Of a stretch of 64,000 bases of DNA, positions 22,450 to 34,790 are shown in pieces. The stretch is from Pleurodeles waltl (lineage: Eukaryota; Chordata; Amphibia; Caudata; Salamandridae). Position 1 is the stretch's first letter. Each line of letters starts with the position of its first letter. The DNA is taken from contig NC_090442.1 of the NCBI RefSeq assembly GCF_031143425.1, forward strand, positions 423,229,776 through 423,293,775. The letters run 5' to 3'. The notes beneath the pieces are model-generated. The model was not told the origin of the DNA, searched no databases, and saw only the letters and a program-made list of their open reading frames with translations. The position numbers were made by a program, and so were the translations under genes.

Positions 22450-23460
22450 CATCAAAAGGCACAGGATCAGAAATGTATTTGTGGGTCAGTTTCTGCAATG
22501 GCTTTTGAAATAACAGAAAAATTGGGAATCCATTGGTGACAGCAGCTCACCATTCCCAAAAACATCTTGATATCTCTTTGTGTTACTGGAGGATTCATTT
22601 GCAAAATAGCTGTAACTCTTTTTCTGGAAACTTTCCTTGCACCTTTCTCTATCTGGTGTCCCAAATATTTCACTTCTTTCTGACAGTACTATAATTTTAC
22701 TAGGGACACGTTATGTCCATTCTCTCCCAAATGATTCGATAAAGCAAAAGTATCTTGCCTGCATGCTTCCTTCATTTTTGAAGCAACCAAAAGATCATCA
22801 ATCTACTGACCCAGTGCTGATTAAGGCATTTCCAGTGATTCCAAATTCATTTTCAACACCTGATTAAATATTGACGGTGACTCTGAAAAACCTTGTGGGG
22901 TTCTACACCAACAATATACCTCATTGCAAAATGTAAAACAAAAGAGAAATTGGCTATCCTCATGGATAGGTATGGAGAAAAATGCTTGCGATAGATCCAC
23001 CACTGTCAACCATTCAGCATCACATGGGATCTGGAAAAAATCACTGCTGGATTTGGTACCACTGGACAACATTTGACCACTACGTCATTAATTTTCCTCA
23101 AATCTAAATTTCCCACTGGTTTTTCGCAAAACCATAATAGGACGATTACATGGGCTGCTCAGCACTTTTTTCAGAACTCCCTGCTTCACAATATCTGCAA
23201 TTACAGGCGTAACTCCTTCAATTGTCTAAATAATCTAATAAAAATCTGGTGCCATATGATGCTACAAAATTTGTGGAAAAAAAACATTAGGTTTTACTGT
23301 GACTTTAACTGGTTGAACTCCTTTGATCAGACCAATGTCTTTCCCAGAAATATCCCAAACCTTCAATGTAACTGTACTCTGTAAGTCAGTTGACAGGTCT
23401 TGTACTGTAAATGCAGGATAGAAACTGATCAGTGGAAATTCTTCATTAACTGAATCACAT
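22450..23460 (-). pseudogene. pol: ERV reverse transcriptase
   Basis: Frames at 23072-22821 and 22673-22467 hold the core. EWLTVVDLSQAFFSIPI contains the first catalytic Asp, and TPQGFSESPSIFNQVL is the following helix. A V/I-DDLLVASK-type active-site piece (about 22805) is out of frame, and the thumb has LGHQIEKGARKVS. The N-terminal part around 23160-23080 (NRPIMVLRK-like) is in a different frame. The upstream end of the gene lies across the L1/Tx1 insertion at 23463-31307 and continues at 31322. Confidence 0.8.
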
Positions 23461-23462
23461 TC
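23448..23462. repeat. left target-site duplication of the L1/Tx1 insertion
   Basis: AACTGAATCACATTC occurs here and again at 31308-31322, directly after the poly-A tail. The 15-bp perfect duplication, of which the first two A may be tail, marks a recent target-primed insertion into the ERV pol region and fixes both element ends. Confidence 0.92.
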
Positions 23463-25446
23463 AAGGGGTGTGGCCGAGCAGCCGAAGATGGCGGCCGCAT
23501 AAACCTTTTGCTATGGAGGGGCCCACGAGTTATCCGATAAAAATAACCCCGACCCAGGGGCCATCCATGCTGCCGCTGCTGTTGGGGAGCAGCTGACCAG
23601 TCGGGGAACCTGACGCGCTGCCTTGAGCACCCAAGGGTGCTCGCTGGAAGTGGAACAGGTGCGAGGAGCCGGCGGCCTGGCGCCCCACCCTGAGACCGGG
23701 GACCAAAGTTGCTGTGCGTGCCCAGGTGGGGTGCGACTGACCGCCGGGCATGCCAACCGCGGGGGGAAGTTGCTCCATCCCCGCTAAGATAAACAGTGGG
23801 GAACCCGGAGTGTAGTTGGAGGTCCGGCGCGATCTGAACACTGCAAGTGCAACTCACCACGAGGTGAGGAAACTAAGAAGAATTCCAGCATGCGGCGCAG
23901 CCGAGGCCCGGTAAAGAAAGACTGAGCCCAGGAGATCGGGAGAAGCAAAAACTGAAGGCGCGGTGCCGCGCCTTAACACGGACATCGCCGCTGCCGGTGT
24001 GGATCGGCAGACCTGACGAGGAGCCGGGCATGCTGCCTTGAGCGCCTGAGTGTGCTCGCTGGAAGTGGAACAGGTGCGAGGAGCCGGCGGCCTGGCGCCC
24101 CACCCTGAGACCGGGGACCAAAGTTGCTGTGCGCGCCCAGGCGGGGTGCGACGGACCGCCGGGCGTGCCAACTGCGGGGGGAAGTTGCTCCATCCCCGCT
24201 AAGATAAACAGTGGGGAACCCGGAGTGTAGTCGGAGGTCCGGCGCGATTGGAACGCTGCAAGTGTAACTGACTGCGAGGTGAGGAAACGAAGAAGAATTC
24301 CCGCACGCGGTGCAGCCGAGGCCCGGTAAAGAGAGACTGAGCCCAGGAGACCGGGAGAAGCGAAAACTGAAGGCGCGGTGCTGCGCCTTAACACGGACGT
24401 CACCGCTGCCGGTGTGGACAGCGGACCTGATGAGGAGCCGGGCATGCTGCCTTGAGTGCCCGAGGGTGCTTGCTGGAGGTGAAACAGGAACGAGGCAACA
24501 GTGGCCTAGCGCCCCACCCCGTGACCTGGGACCAAAGTTGCCGTGCGCGCCCGGACACGGTGCGACTGACTACAGGGTGTGCCAATCATGAGGGGAAGGT
24601 GCTCCGGTCCCGCTAAAATAGATAGCGGGGGACCCGGTGTGAGGTCGGAGGTCCAGCGCAATAGGAGCACTGCAAGTGCAGCCCACCACGGGGGAGAAGA
24701 ACCCACGTGTGCTGCCTGTCGAGGCCCGGTAAAGGAAGGTTGAGCCCTGGAGCCCGGGAGAAGTGAAAAGTGAAGGCGCTGTGCCGCGCTGCAACACGGA
24801 CGAGGGTGCAAACAGCAGCGACTCGGACAGCGCACATAGGCTCGAAGTAGCTCCACACTGGAACAGACGGAATACCCCTGTTCAAGGCCTGAAGTAGAAT
24901 GTGTGGAAAAGAAAGGAGGTAAAATAAAATAAGGAAAATAATAAATTAAACAAAGGTGAACAAAAAGTAAATAATGAATACAAGGAGGCAATAACGCTGC
25001 CCATACAAAGGAGGACGAGTCCCTCCCTAACCACCACAGGACTGCCACTGCGACCCCCAGGGGAACACAGAATGGAGAAATCGGGCAGCTGCTTGGAGCG
25101 GAGATGGACGGACGGAACAAAGCGGCTCCAGAAACACCAGAGGTAGACCCAGCTGAACGTAGCCTCTCGCCCTCCAGAGACAGGGAAGCGACGGTGCGGG
25201 CCATCTGACGGGCCTTGGAGGACGGGAGAGATCAGGCTCGGGTGAGCTTCATGGCCCTGTTGGGCATGCATCCTACTTGGGACGGGGTCTGGTGAGCACG
25301 GCATAGCCGCTCTTTGGGAGAACAACCCATAAACGCGGAAGGGAAGGTGGAGCAGTGTGGTCACCAAAAACGCTGGAGCAGAGAGGTGTTGAAATAGCAA
25401 GCAGGCCCCCGCTTTAAGCCTGTGGACGCGACCCACAATATCACCG
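23463..25446 (+). promoter_or_regulatory. LINE 5' UTR with three tandem monomers of about 415 bp
   Basis: The block GTGGAACAGGTGCGAGGAGC with its downstream GGCGCCCCACCCTGAGACC recurs at about 23649 and 24066, and a diverged version at about 24479. The spacings are 417 and 413 bp. Other shared blocks are GAGGCCCGGTAAAG and TTGCTCCATCCCCGC. This is the monomer organisation of L1 promoters in some mammals; a promoter role here is inference. After about 24900 the 5' region is single copy up to the ORF1 start. Confidence 0.85.
23485..23495 (+). promoter_or_regulatory. YY1-like site near the LINE 5' end
   Basis: AAGATGGCGGC matches the YY1 consensus and lies 22 bp from the element start. Human L1 has a YY1 site at a similar place, where it sets the transcription start. 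The match is exact over the core; function is inference. Confidence 0.55.
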
Positions 25447-26523
25447 ATGTCTTCCAAGAACAGGCACAAGGGTAAAACCATGGATCGAACCCCGTCCTTG
25501 GAATGCGGTGGTGGGGAGCCTCAGGACCCACCGCAATCTAAAGTGCAGGATACCCTGGACAAAATACTGAGTGCAATTGAGGACACAAAAACAGCATTGC
25601 TGCACGATATTAATCAAGTCGCAGTTGAAGTGGTCCTCCTGAGGGCGGATCACCAGAAGCTGGCCGACAGAGTCAAAGAAACGGAATCCGCCCTGACTGT
25701 AATAGCACCAGCACAAAAAGACCTAACAGCCACAGTGATGAACCTCACAGACAGAGTGACACGGCTAGAACAAAGAGCAGAAGACGCGGAGGGGAGAAAC
25801 CGTAGGAACAATATACAGGTAGGACTTCCGGAGGGAGCGGAGGGCTCGAACATGGTGGATTTCCTCGAGGAGTGGCTGTGCACAGTCGTGGCACCGGACA
25901 GACTGACCCCCTTCTTTGCATTGGAATGGGCGCCCGGGTGCCCTCGAGGCCCCTGGCGCCAGGTAGACCGCCCGAGTGGTGGTTGCTAGACTGCTACACT
26001 ACAGGGATAGGGATACCTTGCTGCAGCGGGCCAGAAAAGCAGGCCGTTTTAAGGTGGTGAATGGGGAAGTGACACTGTTCCCGGATTTCACAAGTCCAGT
26101 CCAAATGTGCCTCGTTCCTGGCAGTTAAGAGGGCCCTCAGAGATGAGGGAATACGAGGCTGAGGGTAGCTCTTGAGGACAAGACTACATTCTTCCAATCC
26201 CCCGATGAGGCGTGGGAATGGTTGGAAGCACGCGGATGCCAACCTGGGAAGCGCACGAGGGAGGAACGAGTTGAGGGCGGTCCTTGCAGGGGCCCGAGGA
26301 GACGGCGGAGCAGAAACCACAAACGCACGGCACCAACACAGGCACAGAGGGAGTTGGGAAAGAAAGCGGCCCTGGAAGCAGCGGCCTCCATGAGTGGAGA
26401 GGCCTCCCCTCCTGAGGGATCACGAGGTGAATCAGATGACACAGCGGGGTCCTCCGTGGGGGGCTCAGGGTGCTCGGCGCGTGCCCCGAAAGTGACCCCG
26501 CAGATGGCAGATGAACTTGGATA
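25447..26523 (+). pseudogene. L1/Tx1 ORF1, RNA-binding coiled-coil protein
   Basis: From ATG 25447 the protein has a low-complexity N-terminus and then a heptad-rich coiled coil (about residues 35-110; LADRVKETESALTV, LTDRVTRLEQRAED). The RRM begins with EGRNRRNNIQVGLPEG (about 25791-25838), a family signature. The C-terminal domain is split over frames: LLHYRDRDTLLQRARKAG at about 25989-26042, FLAVKRALRDEGI at about 26113-26151, then an SPDEAWEWLEARG box near 26200. A basic tail ends at 26523. In L1 this protein coats the RNA as a trimer. At least two or three indels disrupt this copy. Confidence 0.85.
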
Positions 26524-26852
26524 ACTGAACGGAACAGTCGGCCTCTAGGTGAGGAGAGTTACATGAGCTTGGGGCCCCCCTGAGCACGCCACCCCCTACC
26601 GGATTCTCGACCACCCATCAGTCTGGCGAGAACTAGCACTAAACTGTTGAATATGTTGCACTGTTGCACAGTTCTTTGGGCAACCTACTGTGTGAGGGGC
26701 GCCCTGGGGAGGGGGAGTTGGGTTTTATTCTTACAAGTTCAGATGTTGCCTGTGGGGCGGTGGTGTGACAGTGTAGGGCATGCGATAAGATCCGGGGGGG
26801 ATCGGGGCACCGGGGTGGGATGGGAAAATGGCAATGCTTATGACACATCAAC

Positions 26853-29800
26853 ATGGCAGAGTATAACTTCATAACGTGGAACATACGGGGGATGGGGTCT
26901 CCAGCCAAAAGACATAGAATATTGTCCTATTTAAAAAGAAGGGGTATCCAGGTGGCGATGCTACAGGAGACCCACTTGGCAACAGGGGAAGCAGAGAAAT
27001 TGAGACGCAGGTGGAGAGGGCAGGTGTTCGCCACGGAATACTCCGGCGTACGCACGGGGTGTGCTGATTTGGGTCCGGGCCGGGGTACCATTCGAGGTAG
27101 TATCAACCAATATAGACCGTGAGGGCCGATTTGTGATAGTCAGTGGGAAGCTGCATGGTACCTTGATTGTCCTAGGTAGTATTTATGCTCCCAATCAGGA
27201 TCAGGTCACCTTCATGACGCGCCTATCGAGTCAACTCACCCGGCAGCAGGCAGAAGAACTGATAATAGGTGGGGACTTTAACAGTATTCTAGATGTGGAC
27301 ATGGACCGCTCCACCCCACCGATGCCTGGGGCGGCAACACACAAGGTATCCAAGAGACTGAGGGAGTGGTTGGACTCCTGGGGCTTAGTGGATGCTTGGC
27401 GAGAACAACACCCCTCTGATGGAGACTACTCATATTACTCAGGTCTCCACCGGGTGCACACCAGGATAGACAGAGTGGTGTGCACAGCAAACGTGGTACG
27501 GGGAATGACCCACTCTGAATATCTTGGTCATACCCTATCTGACCACAGCCCTTTACTGATTACATGGAGAGTAACCGAAGACAGGCCTCCCATCCCGACG
27601 TGGAGACTGTCCCCTGGCTTCACTAGAAGATCAAGCATACAGGGAAGACCTCCGCTCATATCTGGCAGACCATATTAAAATTAATGAGGGGTCCACCTCC
27701 TCTAGGTCCACGGAGTGGGAAACGCTTAAAGTAGCAACAAGAGGTCACTGTATGGGACAAACAGTGGGGGTGAGATGGACATTGGAGCGGGAGTTGACCA
27801 GTCTAGAGAAGAATCTGCACGAGTGGGAACGAAGAAGGGGCGGGGAGGGGCCAGAACTAGAGGAATATGAACGAGTGAGGAGGTCCCACTCCCAGGTTGA
27901 GGAACAACTATGCTGCCATAATATGCAAAAATACCTAGCCTCATTGCAATCCGAGGAGGGCAGATCGTGTAGGATGTTGGCGTGGTTAGTGCGATCAGGA
28001 GGGGATAGTGAACCCATCACGAGTGTAAGAGACAGTGAGGGGGCGCGAAGATGTAGACCGGGCCCTATAAATGACGCCTTTAAAGAATAATACACCCACC
28101 TGTATAGGGACCCAGCGAGCTCAACACAGAGGAACTTGACAGTTTCTTACGCCAACTCCCCCTGACCACCCTGACGCATGAGGAACGTGACAGACTGGGA
28201 GGGCCGGTGACAGCGGAAGAAGTGCAGGAGGCCATCTCGCAACTAGCCTCAGGGAAGACTCCGGGGACGGATGGCTTTTCAATTAACTTTTACAGAAAAT
28301 ATACGACGCTGTTGACCCCACAACTAGTGGAGATGTACACAGAGGCATTGCATAACGGCAGGTTGCCAGACTTGCTCAGGGAAGCACTGGTGGTCCCCCT
28401 CCCCAAACTGAAATCTAAAGAAGCATCGGTAACTGACTTTCGCCCCTTATCAATGCTGAATAGCGATTTCAAAATCCTTAGTAAGATTCTGGCCAACCGC
28501 TTACTCCAATGTATACTGGCTTTAGTACACACAGATCAGAACGGATTTGTTCCGAACCGCAGTACCTCCCTGAATCTCAGGCGGTTATTCGCCATCCTAC
28601 ACATGCCCATAGAGAAGAGACTTACTTTGGGAGTGTTACTAGCGGTGGACTTTGAGAAAGCCTTTGACTTGGTCCGCTGGGACTACCTCAGGGCGGTGAT
28701 GCTGCGGATGGGCCTGGGGGAGGGTTGGGTAAAATGGGTGGACCTATTGTATGGTGCCCCGTTGGCAAGGGTCAAGACGGGTAGGATGGTATCTGAGACC
28801 TACCCCATTTATAGGGGAACCAGGCAAGGTTGTCCTCTGTCCCCACTATTATTCGCCCTTGCCATTGAACCTCTGGCCACCAGGTTGAGGATGGACGGAG
28901 TTGGTAGAGGAGTGGAGTGGGGGCAAACAGAGCATGTCGTCTCATTGTACGCTGACGACATTATCATCTATCTCAGGGATGGAGAATCTGGTCTCCCTTG
29001 GGCCCTGCGAAACTTGGAACAATTTGGTACCCTGTCGGGACTACACCTCAATAGGTGCAAGACATTTGTCTTCCCCATTCTGCCAAGGTGTGAGCGCCCC
29101 ACCACGTGCCCAGAGGACATGGTGTGGGCACCCCGCACCTTTAAGTACCTGGGCATTCAGGTGTATCATGAAATGGGGGACCTCAGGGACGGTAACATCG
29201 GGAGGGTATTTCGCTCTTTGAGGGCATCTGTCGGATTCTGGCACTCCCTGAAACTGTCTATAATGGCCAGAATATCATTAGCCAAAAATATCATGTTACC
29301 CCGTCTCCTTTATTATTTTGCTAACTTGCCGCTGTTGATCTCATCGCCATGGTTCCGTGAGTTGAATACCCTGCTTCGGGAGCTCATATGGGACAGAGGC
29401 CGTAGGCGCACATCGCTTTCCATTCTTTGTAGACCGGCTCATTCGGGGGGCCTGGGAGCCCCAGACTTTGGGTCCTATTACCTAGCATCCCAGCTGCAGT
29501 GGGTTTCCAGATGGTTTACCGGAGAGGGACAACTGGACAGATGCGCTACCAGCGGAGTGAAGGGTATGGATCTGATTATTTCACGCTTGATTAACTGGCG
29601 GGTGGCACACCAAACTGACAGCCTCATGACGAGAGTTGCTGCATCGTGCTGGAAGAAATGCACAAGACGTGTGGGAGTGGGTCCACCCTACTCCCCCGCA
29701 CTACCACTATCGGCGCTGATGCTGGGAGTCGAGGAGAGAAGCCAGACGAGTCCCGGGTTGGGAGCATGGAAAAAAGCGGGCGTGGAGACAGTGGGGGACC

Positions 29801-30689
29801 TATTTAGGGATGGGGTGCTGAGATCCTTTGCCGGCCTGGTGGAGAGTAATGGGGTACCACAGGGGCAATTCCTTCTATACCAGAGGTTGCTCCACAATCT
29901 AAGGGAACACTGGGAAACAGTTAATGCGGAACCCCCTACCCACCAGATATTACACCTACTATTGGTAACAGGGGGCGAGGCCCACCTAATTACTAGACTA
30001 TACCGGGCCCAAAATGAGCACGCCCTGGACCCGCTCCAAACACAAAGGGAGAAATGGGAAAGGACAGTGAGTAGGGACCTAACTGACACGGAATGGAAGA
30101 GAATACTGGCGTACCCCCGGATGGTCTCACGAAACACACGACTAAGATACATCCAATACAATTATATTCACAGAACGTACCTTACCTCACACCGTTTGTC
30201 CTTAATATATGGTGGCCCCCAAGGTCATGCCCCAGATGCGAGGACATAGATTCAGACTTCGACCATATGGTGTGGAGTTTCCCAGAACTCCAGCGGGGTT
30301 GGGGAACGGTACTGACTGACCTGAATAAATTATTTGAAGTGGATCTGTCCCTGGCCCCGACGGTGTGCCTCCTGGGTCTTGGAAAGGGACTCCCAAGTGG
30401 GAAGGTGGGTAGTCGATTCCTGGACCTAGCCCTGGCCCTTTATAGAAGGTTGATCACATTGGGCTGGAAATCGTCCAGATGCCCTCTACTGAAGGTATGG
30501 AGACAGGATGTTACGAAATGGGAGAGGGCAGAACTGCAGGTCCTGATTAGCGAGGAAGCGCGGGGCCTCCGACAGACTCCTATCTCGCCAGCATGGGAGG
30601 AAGTACTGATGAAATGGAACCATATAGTGATGGTAGTCGATCCAACAGGAGGGGAGGATGTAGAAATGACAGGAACGGGAGTAGGATAA
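26853..30689 (+). pseudogene. L1/Tx1 ORF2, endonuclease and reverse transcriptase
   Basis: ATG 26853 opens the AP-endonuclease (ITWNIRGM; QETH; IGGDFNSIL near 27265; SDHSPLL near 27540). A charged linker (27750-28080) leads to RT: KTPGTDGF near 28255, AVDFEKAFD near 28645, GTRQGCPLSP near 28820 and YADD at 28948-28959. The C-terminal Cys-rich motif CPRC-x8-HMVW starts near 30229; the last Cys expected after W-S reads Phe. The 680-codon RT frame (28207-30249) is uninterrupted. Frame changes occur near 27060, 27615, 28090-28130 (with a TAA at 28088-28090) and 30200. The enzyme nicks target DNA and copies its RNA there. Clade assignment to L1/Tx1 is firm. Confidence 0.92.
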
Positions 30690-31280
30690 GAGAGATGGCA
30701 ACAAAGTCATATCAGCTGGGGTATAGTGTATAGGGAAGACCTGAGGCTACTCATGCGGGGTAATACAGGGGCGACTACAGGCCGAGGATGAGAACCCCAA
30801 ACCACAAAAAAAAAAATATATAATAATAATAGACAATGTGGCATATGGAACAGACACGAGGGATAGGCAGGAGCTGAACGGGTCGGATACCCTCCCCCCA
30901 GGGAACCAGCCGGGAAGGTAGGGGAGACCCACCCCACATACCGGTGGAGAAGTATACGATCCTTTCCTGCAGCTGCTCTCACCCGTTAGCACTGGCGCCA
31001 TCAAGAAAAGTTACTATTTTTTGTTAAAGTCTGTCATGTAGACATCTCAGTAGAAAGGACAATATGGTGCATTCACGAAATGTATATATGATCAGGAGAC
31101 CTGAGTAGACCGAGTACGTAGTAAAACTAAACATGAAGCACGGCTAGAAGGTATAACAAAACAATTAATAGTATATACAAGAAAGTGATAAGATGTCTAC
31201 AAGGATGAGGGTGAACAGAACGGTGGCCGGTGTCCGTCAAGCCATGAACAGTATGTGTATGACAGCAAATTGTTAATGTT

Positions 31281-31307
31281 AATAAAAATATAGTAAAAAA
31301 AAAAAAA
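31281..31307 (+). terminator. LINE polyadenylation signal and poly-A tail
   Basis: AATAAA at 31281-31286 lies about 8 nt before a run of A (31295-31309 including two that may belong to the target site). This closes the LINE transcript and adjoins the right target duplication at 31308-31322. Confidence 0.85.
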
Positions 31308-31329
31308 AACTGAATCACATTCCATTTGC

Positions 31330-32017
31330 TCAGATGAATCATCATCATGATAACTATTATCTGAATAGAAATTTTATCATTTGTACAGGTAATTGAACAT
31401 TTCGTTTTGCGCAATAGATATCTTTCCATTAAGGAAACTGGACTTGAGTCACTGTCTACAAATTTATACAAACCTTCAATAATGCCAGTTTTAACAGGAA
31501 CCAGTTCAGTAATCAGGTTTGTCAGAAATTGATTTGCAACTCTTACAATCCGCACTGTTTTCCAAGAAAGTAGCACATTAGGGACTTCTGCAGTTCTCAC
31601 TGTAGAGCATGTAGCTCTTGTATCAACTAGAAATGAAACATCATGACCCATTACCTTTCCATTTACATAAGGACTCTTTTGATCCACCTCTAATGAAGCT
31701 GCTAACACACATTCTTCTTCATCCGAACTCTCACCCATCACTTCATCATTCATCACTTCATCATTCAATTCGTCCTCACTATGGAATGTGAACTGTTGCA
31801 CCATATGATCACTTTGATTTAACTTTTGACCTGTGTTCTTCTGAGGACGCATCATCTGCTGCTGCACCATTTCAGCTTGAGGTATCTGCACTTGTTGCTT
31901 TGGTATCATATGCATTTTGGGCTGTATTTGTTGTGACTGTGGCACCTGAAAATGTGGCACCTGTATCTGTTGCATCGGTTGAGAACTTTGCATTTGCATT
32001 TGTTGAAGAATCTGCAT
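31330..32017 (-). pseudogene. pro: ERV protease and Gln-rich gag-pro junction
   Basis: The minus-strand frame begins with a Gln/Met-rich stretch of about 60 residues with QQMQ and IQVP repeats (32017-31840). An acidic segment follows (SSDEEE near 31715). The protease core has SFLVDTRATCSTV at about 31630-31590, where functional enzymes have DTGA; the Gly is Arg here. A second strand (VRIVRVANQFL) follows. The frame passes through the position where the L1/Tx1 element interrupts pol (31322), so codons beyond WNVIQ belong to the LINE tail on the opposite strand. The enzyme is expected to be inactive. Confidence 0.75.
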
Positions 32018-32249
32018 CTGATTACTATTGTACTGGACATTTATCTTAGGACCCCCTCATTCTCGGTCCCCTCAAATTTGGGAAAAGAATGTTTTCATTC
32101 ATCTGCGTAACAACATCTTCCTGTACCATCATTGGACACATTCAGTTTCCAATGCCTTAGGCCCCCGCAAGTGTGAAAAGGTAACATCCTTTTCATTGTC
32201 TGCATATCACCTGGAATAACAACAGTATTCAAATCAACACCACAATTTC

Positions 32250-34790
32250 CATTTCTATTGTCACCATGATTTTTACCTCTTGCCTGTACCTGATTTCAAA
32301 ACAACAATACAAGTATTTCTCTGCTGCTGTGGAAACATTCATTGCATTCTGCATCATCATCGCCTTTTCCTAAACTTCTTCTGCTTCATTTCAATCTCAT
32401 CACTGCAGTATTTAGCAAACTGTAATACTTGGTCAACTGGTTTTGCTTGCCAGCAAATCAAATGACTCTTAAGCATCTGGCTAATTTCAGGTCTCAATCC
32501 TTCAATAAATATGAACACAAAATGAATCATGTATTTGGGCTCAATTGTTTCTGTACCACTGTAATGTTTAAATGCTTGCAGCAGTCTCTCATAGTATTCA
32601 TGTATTGACTCTTATGCTTCCTGTGCTGTCCTATTAATTCTCTACGAATCAATACTTTTAGGTGAAAATCTAATTTTCAAAAATTCAATCACTTTGTAAT
32701 AGTACTACATTACATCTGGAGATGTTGCACCTGTACCTGGATCTCGTGGAGGCTCTCTTGTTGGCCAGTTAACACTCCTTTTGCATTCAACCCATAAAAC
32801 AGCTGGAACCACTATTTCTAAAAGGGTATTCAAATCTTCCCACAGGCATTTTGCAAGCTTCACAAACCTATCTATCTGCTGGTACCATTTCACTCGTTTC
32901 TCTCTCAATCCTGGGTAGTCATTTGTAAATGACAAAATATCAATCCTGCTCCAAGGAACATGTACATAATTACCTCCAGGAATTTCTCTCACAGGTAATA
33001 TCTTTACTGAGTTATCAGTCTGCTGCACGTTAGCATTTTATTTCGCAGACTCCGTTTTCTTTTGATCTCTTTACTTTACCCAGCTGCCTTCCCATTTATC
33101 TAGTGCTCCCCATGTTTGAATATTGTGAATTAATTCTTTAATATGAATTTTCATTCCCGGTATTCTCATGTTCTCAATATCTTTTTAATCAAATTCTAAT
33201 CTATAACTTCTTCTCAAAGGCTTTGATTTCTCAATTTATATCTCATATTTCTCTGCAAGTTCTGCTAATTTCTGCTCTGTTCTTAACATTTTTACATATG
33301 AAACGTAACTCATCGTCATTATATGAATCAATCCTATTTAACCCAAGTGTTCCCCTCAATCATTTAATTTAATTCTAGTTTAAGTCTTGCCAGATTCAAT
33401 GAATTTACCGCTTCAGCATTTGTTTTTGCTCAACTAATTTTTTCTAACCAGTCTGTTAACTGCTGAGCTGTCAAACCTTATAATGAAATATTATTATTTA
33501 CATTAGGCACACCCTGTGGAGTAATACATGGAGTCTCTGGAGTCATCAGAAATGAATTTAAATTCAAATCTGACTTTCCCAAATTCTTAAGTCACTCAGT
33601 GGACCTGTTTTGTCAAACGTCTGATTCATTGGAGACATAACTCCCACAGTAACATTGAGTCTCTCCATCTCTTCATTTGAATGAAACATATTCTGTAAAT
33701 TGCTCGAATTATTTCCCTGGGCAAACAATAGTACAACAGGACCAATAGTAACAGGTACTGTTAATGCTTCTAGACTTGATTGAACATTCTTAATTTTCAC
33801 ATAATTTACCCCAGAACTCTGACCTGACAACATTGAAGAATTCGACTGTGATATTGTTACAGGTGTTTACCTCGGCATAGTCTGAACCTGTACTGGAGCC
33901 ATTGTATAAGTAGTAGACTCCACCTCAACCATCATTGGTTACTGATAAATCTGTGATATTCGTGATGATTGCACTACTGGCACTGTCATACTCTGTGCAG
34001 AACTTAAAACAGGAATTGTAGGATAGACAACAGGTAGCTCAACCTGAGTAATAGGTGTCTGAGTAACTCTAATAGCAGGAACACTAGTTGCAACCTGTAC
34101 TTGACTCTTTGAACAGTAGTAGTACCTTGACTCTTGTCTTGTGCTGCATAGGGTGGAGGACGACTTCTCAATAACGGCATTACAAATTCAACATCATCTG
34201 AGTCATCATCATAAGTCAATGATTTCCTAGCCTTATCTGACTTCGACTCATCTTCTTCAGAAGAGTCCTTATTGTTCTTCTTGGACTTTTGTCTGACACT
34301 GCTCTCCTTCTCTTGTGTAACTGCTGGAAACATTCCAATTCCCTGTAAAGTTTCAGTTCTCCAAAACCTTTGCTCAGTGTCCCATTTTGCCTCTAATAAT
34401 GTCTTCTCAACTTTTCTCATTCTCCTCTCAAATTTTAATTTCTTTTGTTGTCTGGCCGCTAACTTCCAAATGGCTAAAGCTTCAAATGGTGTTGGTCATG
34501 GAGGAGGTTTTAATTCGTACAGCACTCTCCTTAAGTTTTCTAAAATTCTCATATTAAAAGTTCCATAGGCAGGAAACACTAAGCTCCCTTCCGTCTCTGT
34601 AATTTTGAACCACTGTTTCAACTAAATACATGCTGCAGTACCTTTCTGGGTATTTTACGAGATATGCAGTTGTACCTTCTGGTGGGGCAATTTCTCCTAC
34701 TCTAACTGGAATAAAAGCATCTCCCTTGAGCGCACGCTTTAATGCTTTGAAAAATGTAATTTTTACTTTAAGCTGGTTTAAAACTACAAT
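32250..34790 (-). pseudogene. gag: ERV gag polyprotein, fragmented
   Basis: Pieces in order: a matrix-like segment with FFKALKRALKGD near 34760-34725 and YLVKYPERYC near 34675; a charged segment at 34420-34150 with a PPPY late-domain motif (34148-34159); and a Gln-poor linker (33833-33564). The capsid piece at 33028-32705 has VPWSRIDIL, YPGLREKRVKWYQQ and LAKCLWEDLNTLLE, which follow the gammaretroviral capsid pattern. A degraded Cys-rich stretch near 32330 may be the nucleocapsid. Many stops and indels are present, and no start codon could be fixed. Confidence 0.7.

Larger units (their letters stand above)
23463..31307 (+). mobile_element. near full-length L1/Tx1-type LINE, recent insertion
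   Basis: The 7.85-kb element has a long GC-rich 5' region with tandem monomers, ORF1 (25447-26523), ORF2 (26853-30689), a 3' UTR with AATAAA at 31281-31286 and a poly-A tail at about 31295-31307. A perfect 15-bp target duplication flanks it. It has only a handful of frameshifts and one clear stop in ORF2, so it is much younger than its host ERV. Base composition (GC-rich) contrasts with the AT-rich retroviral sequence around it. Confidence 0.93.

Noticed and set aside
23429..25481. Long minus-strand frames over the L1 5' region (up to 232 codons)
   Set aside because: They lie antisense to tandem GC-rich monomers and repeat with the monomer. The plus-strand LINE explains the region.
26137..26442. 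Antisense frames opposite L1 ORF1 and ORF2
   Set aside because: They are shadow frames of a coding strand that has clear LINE motifs.
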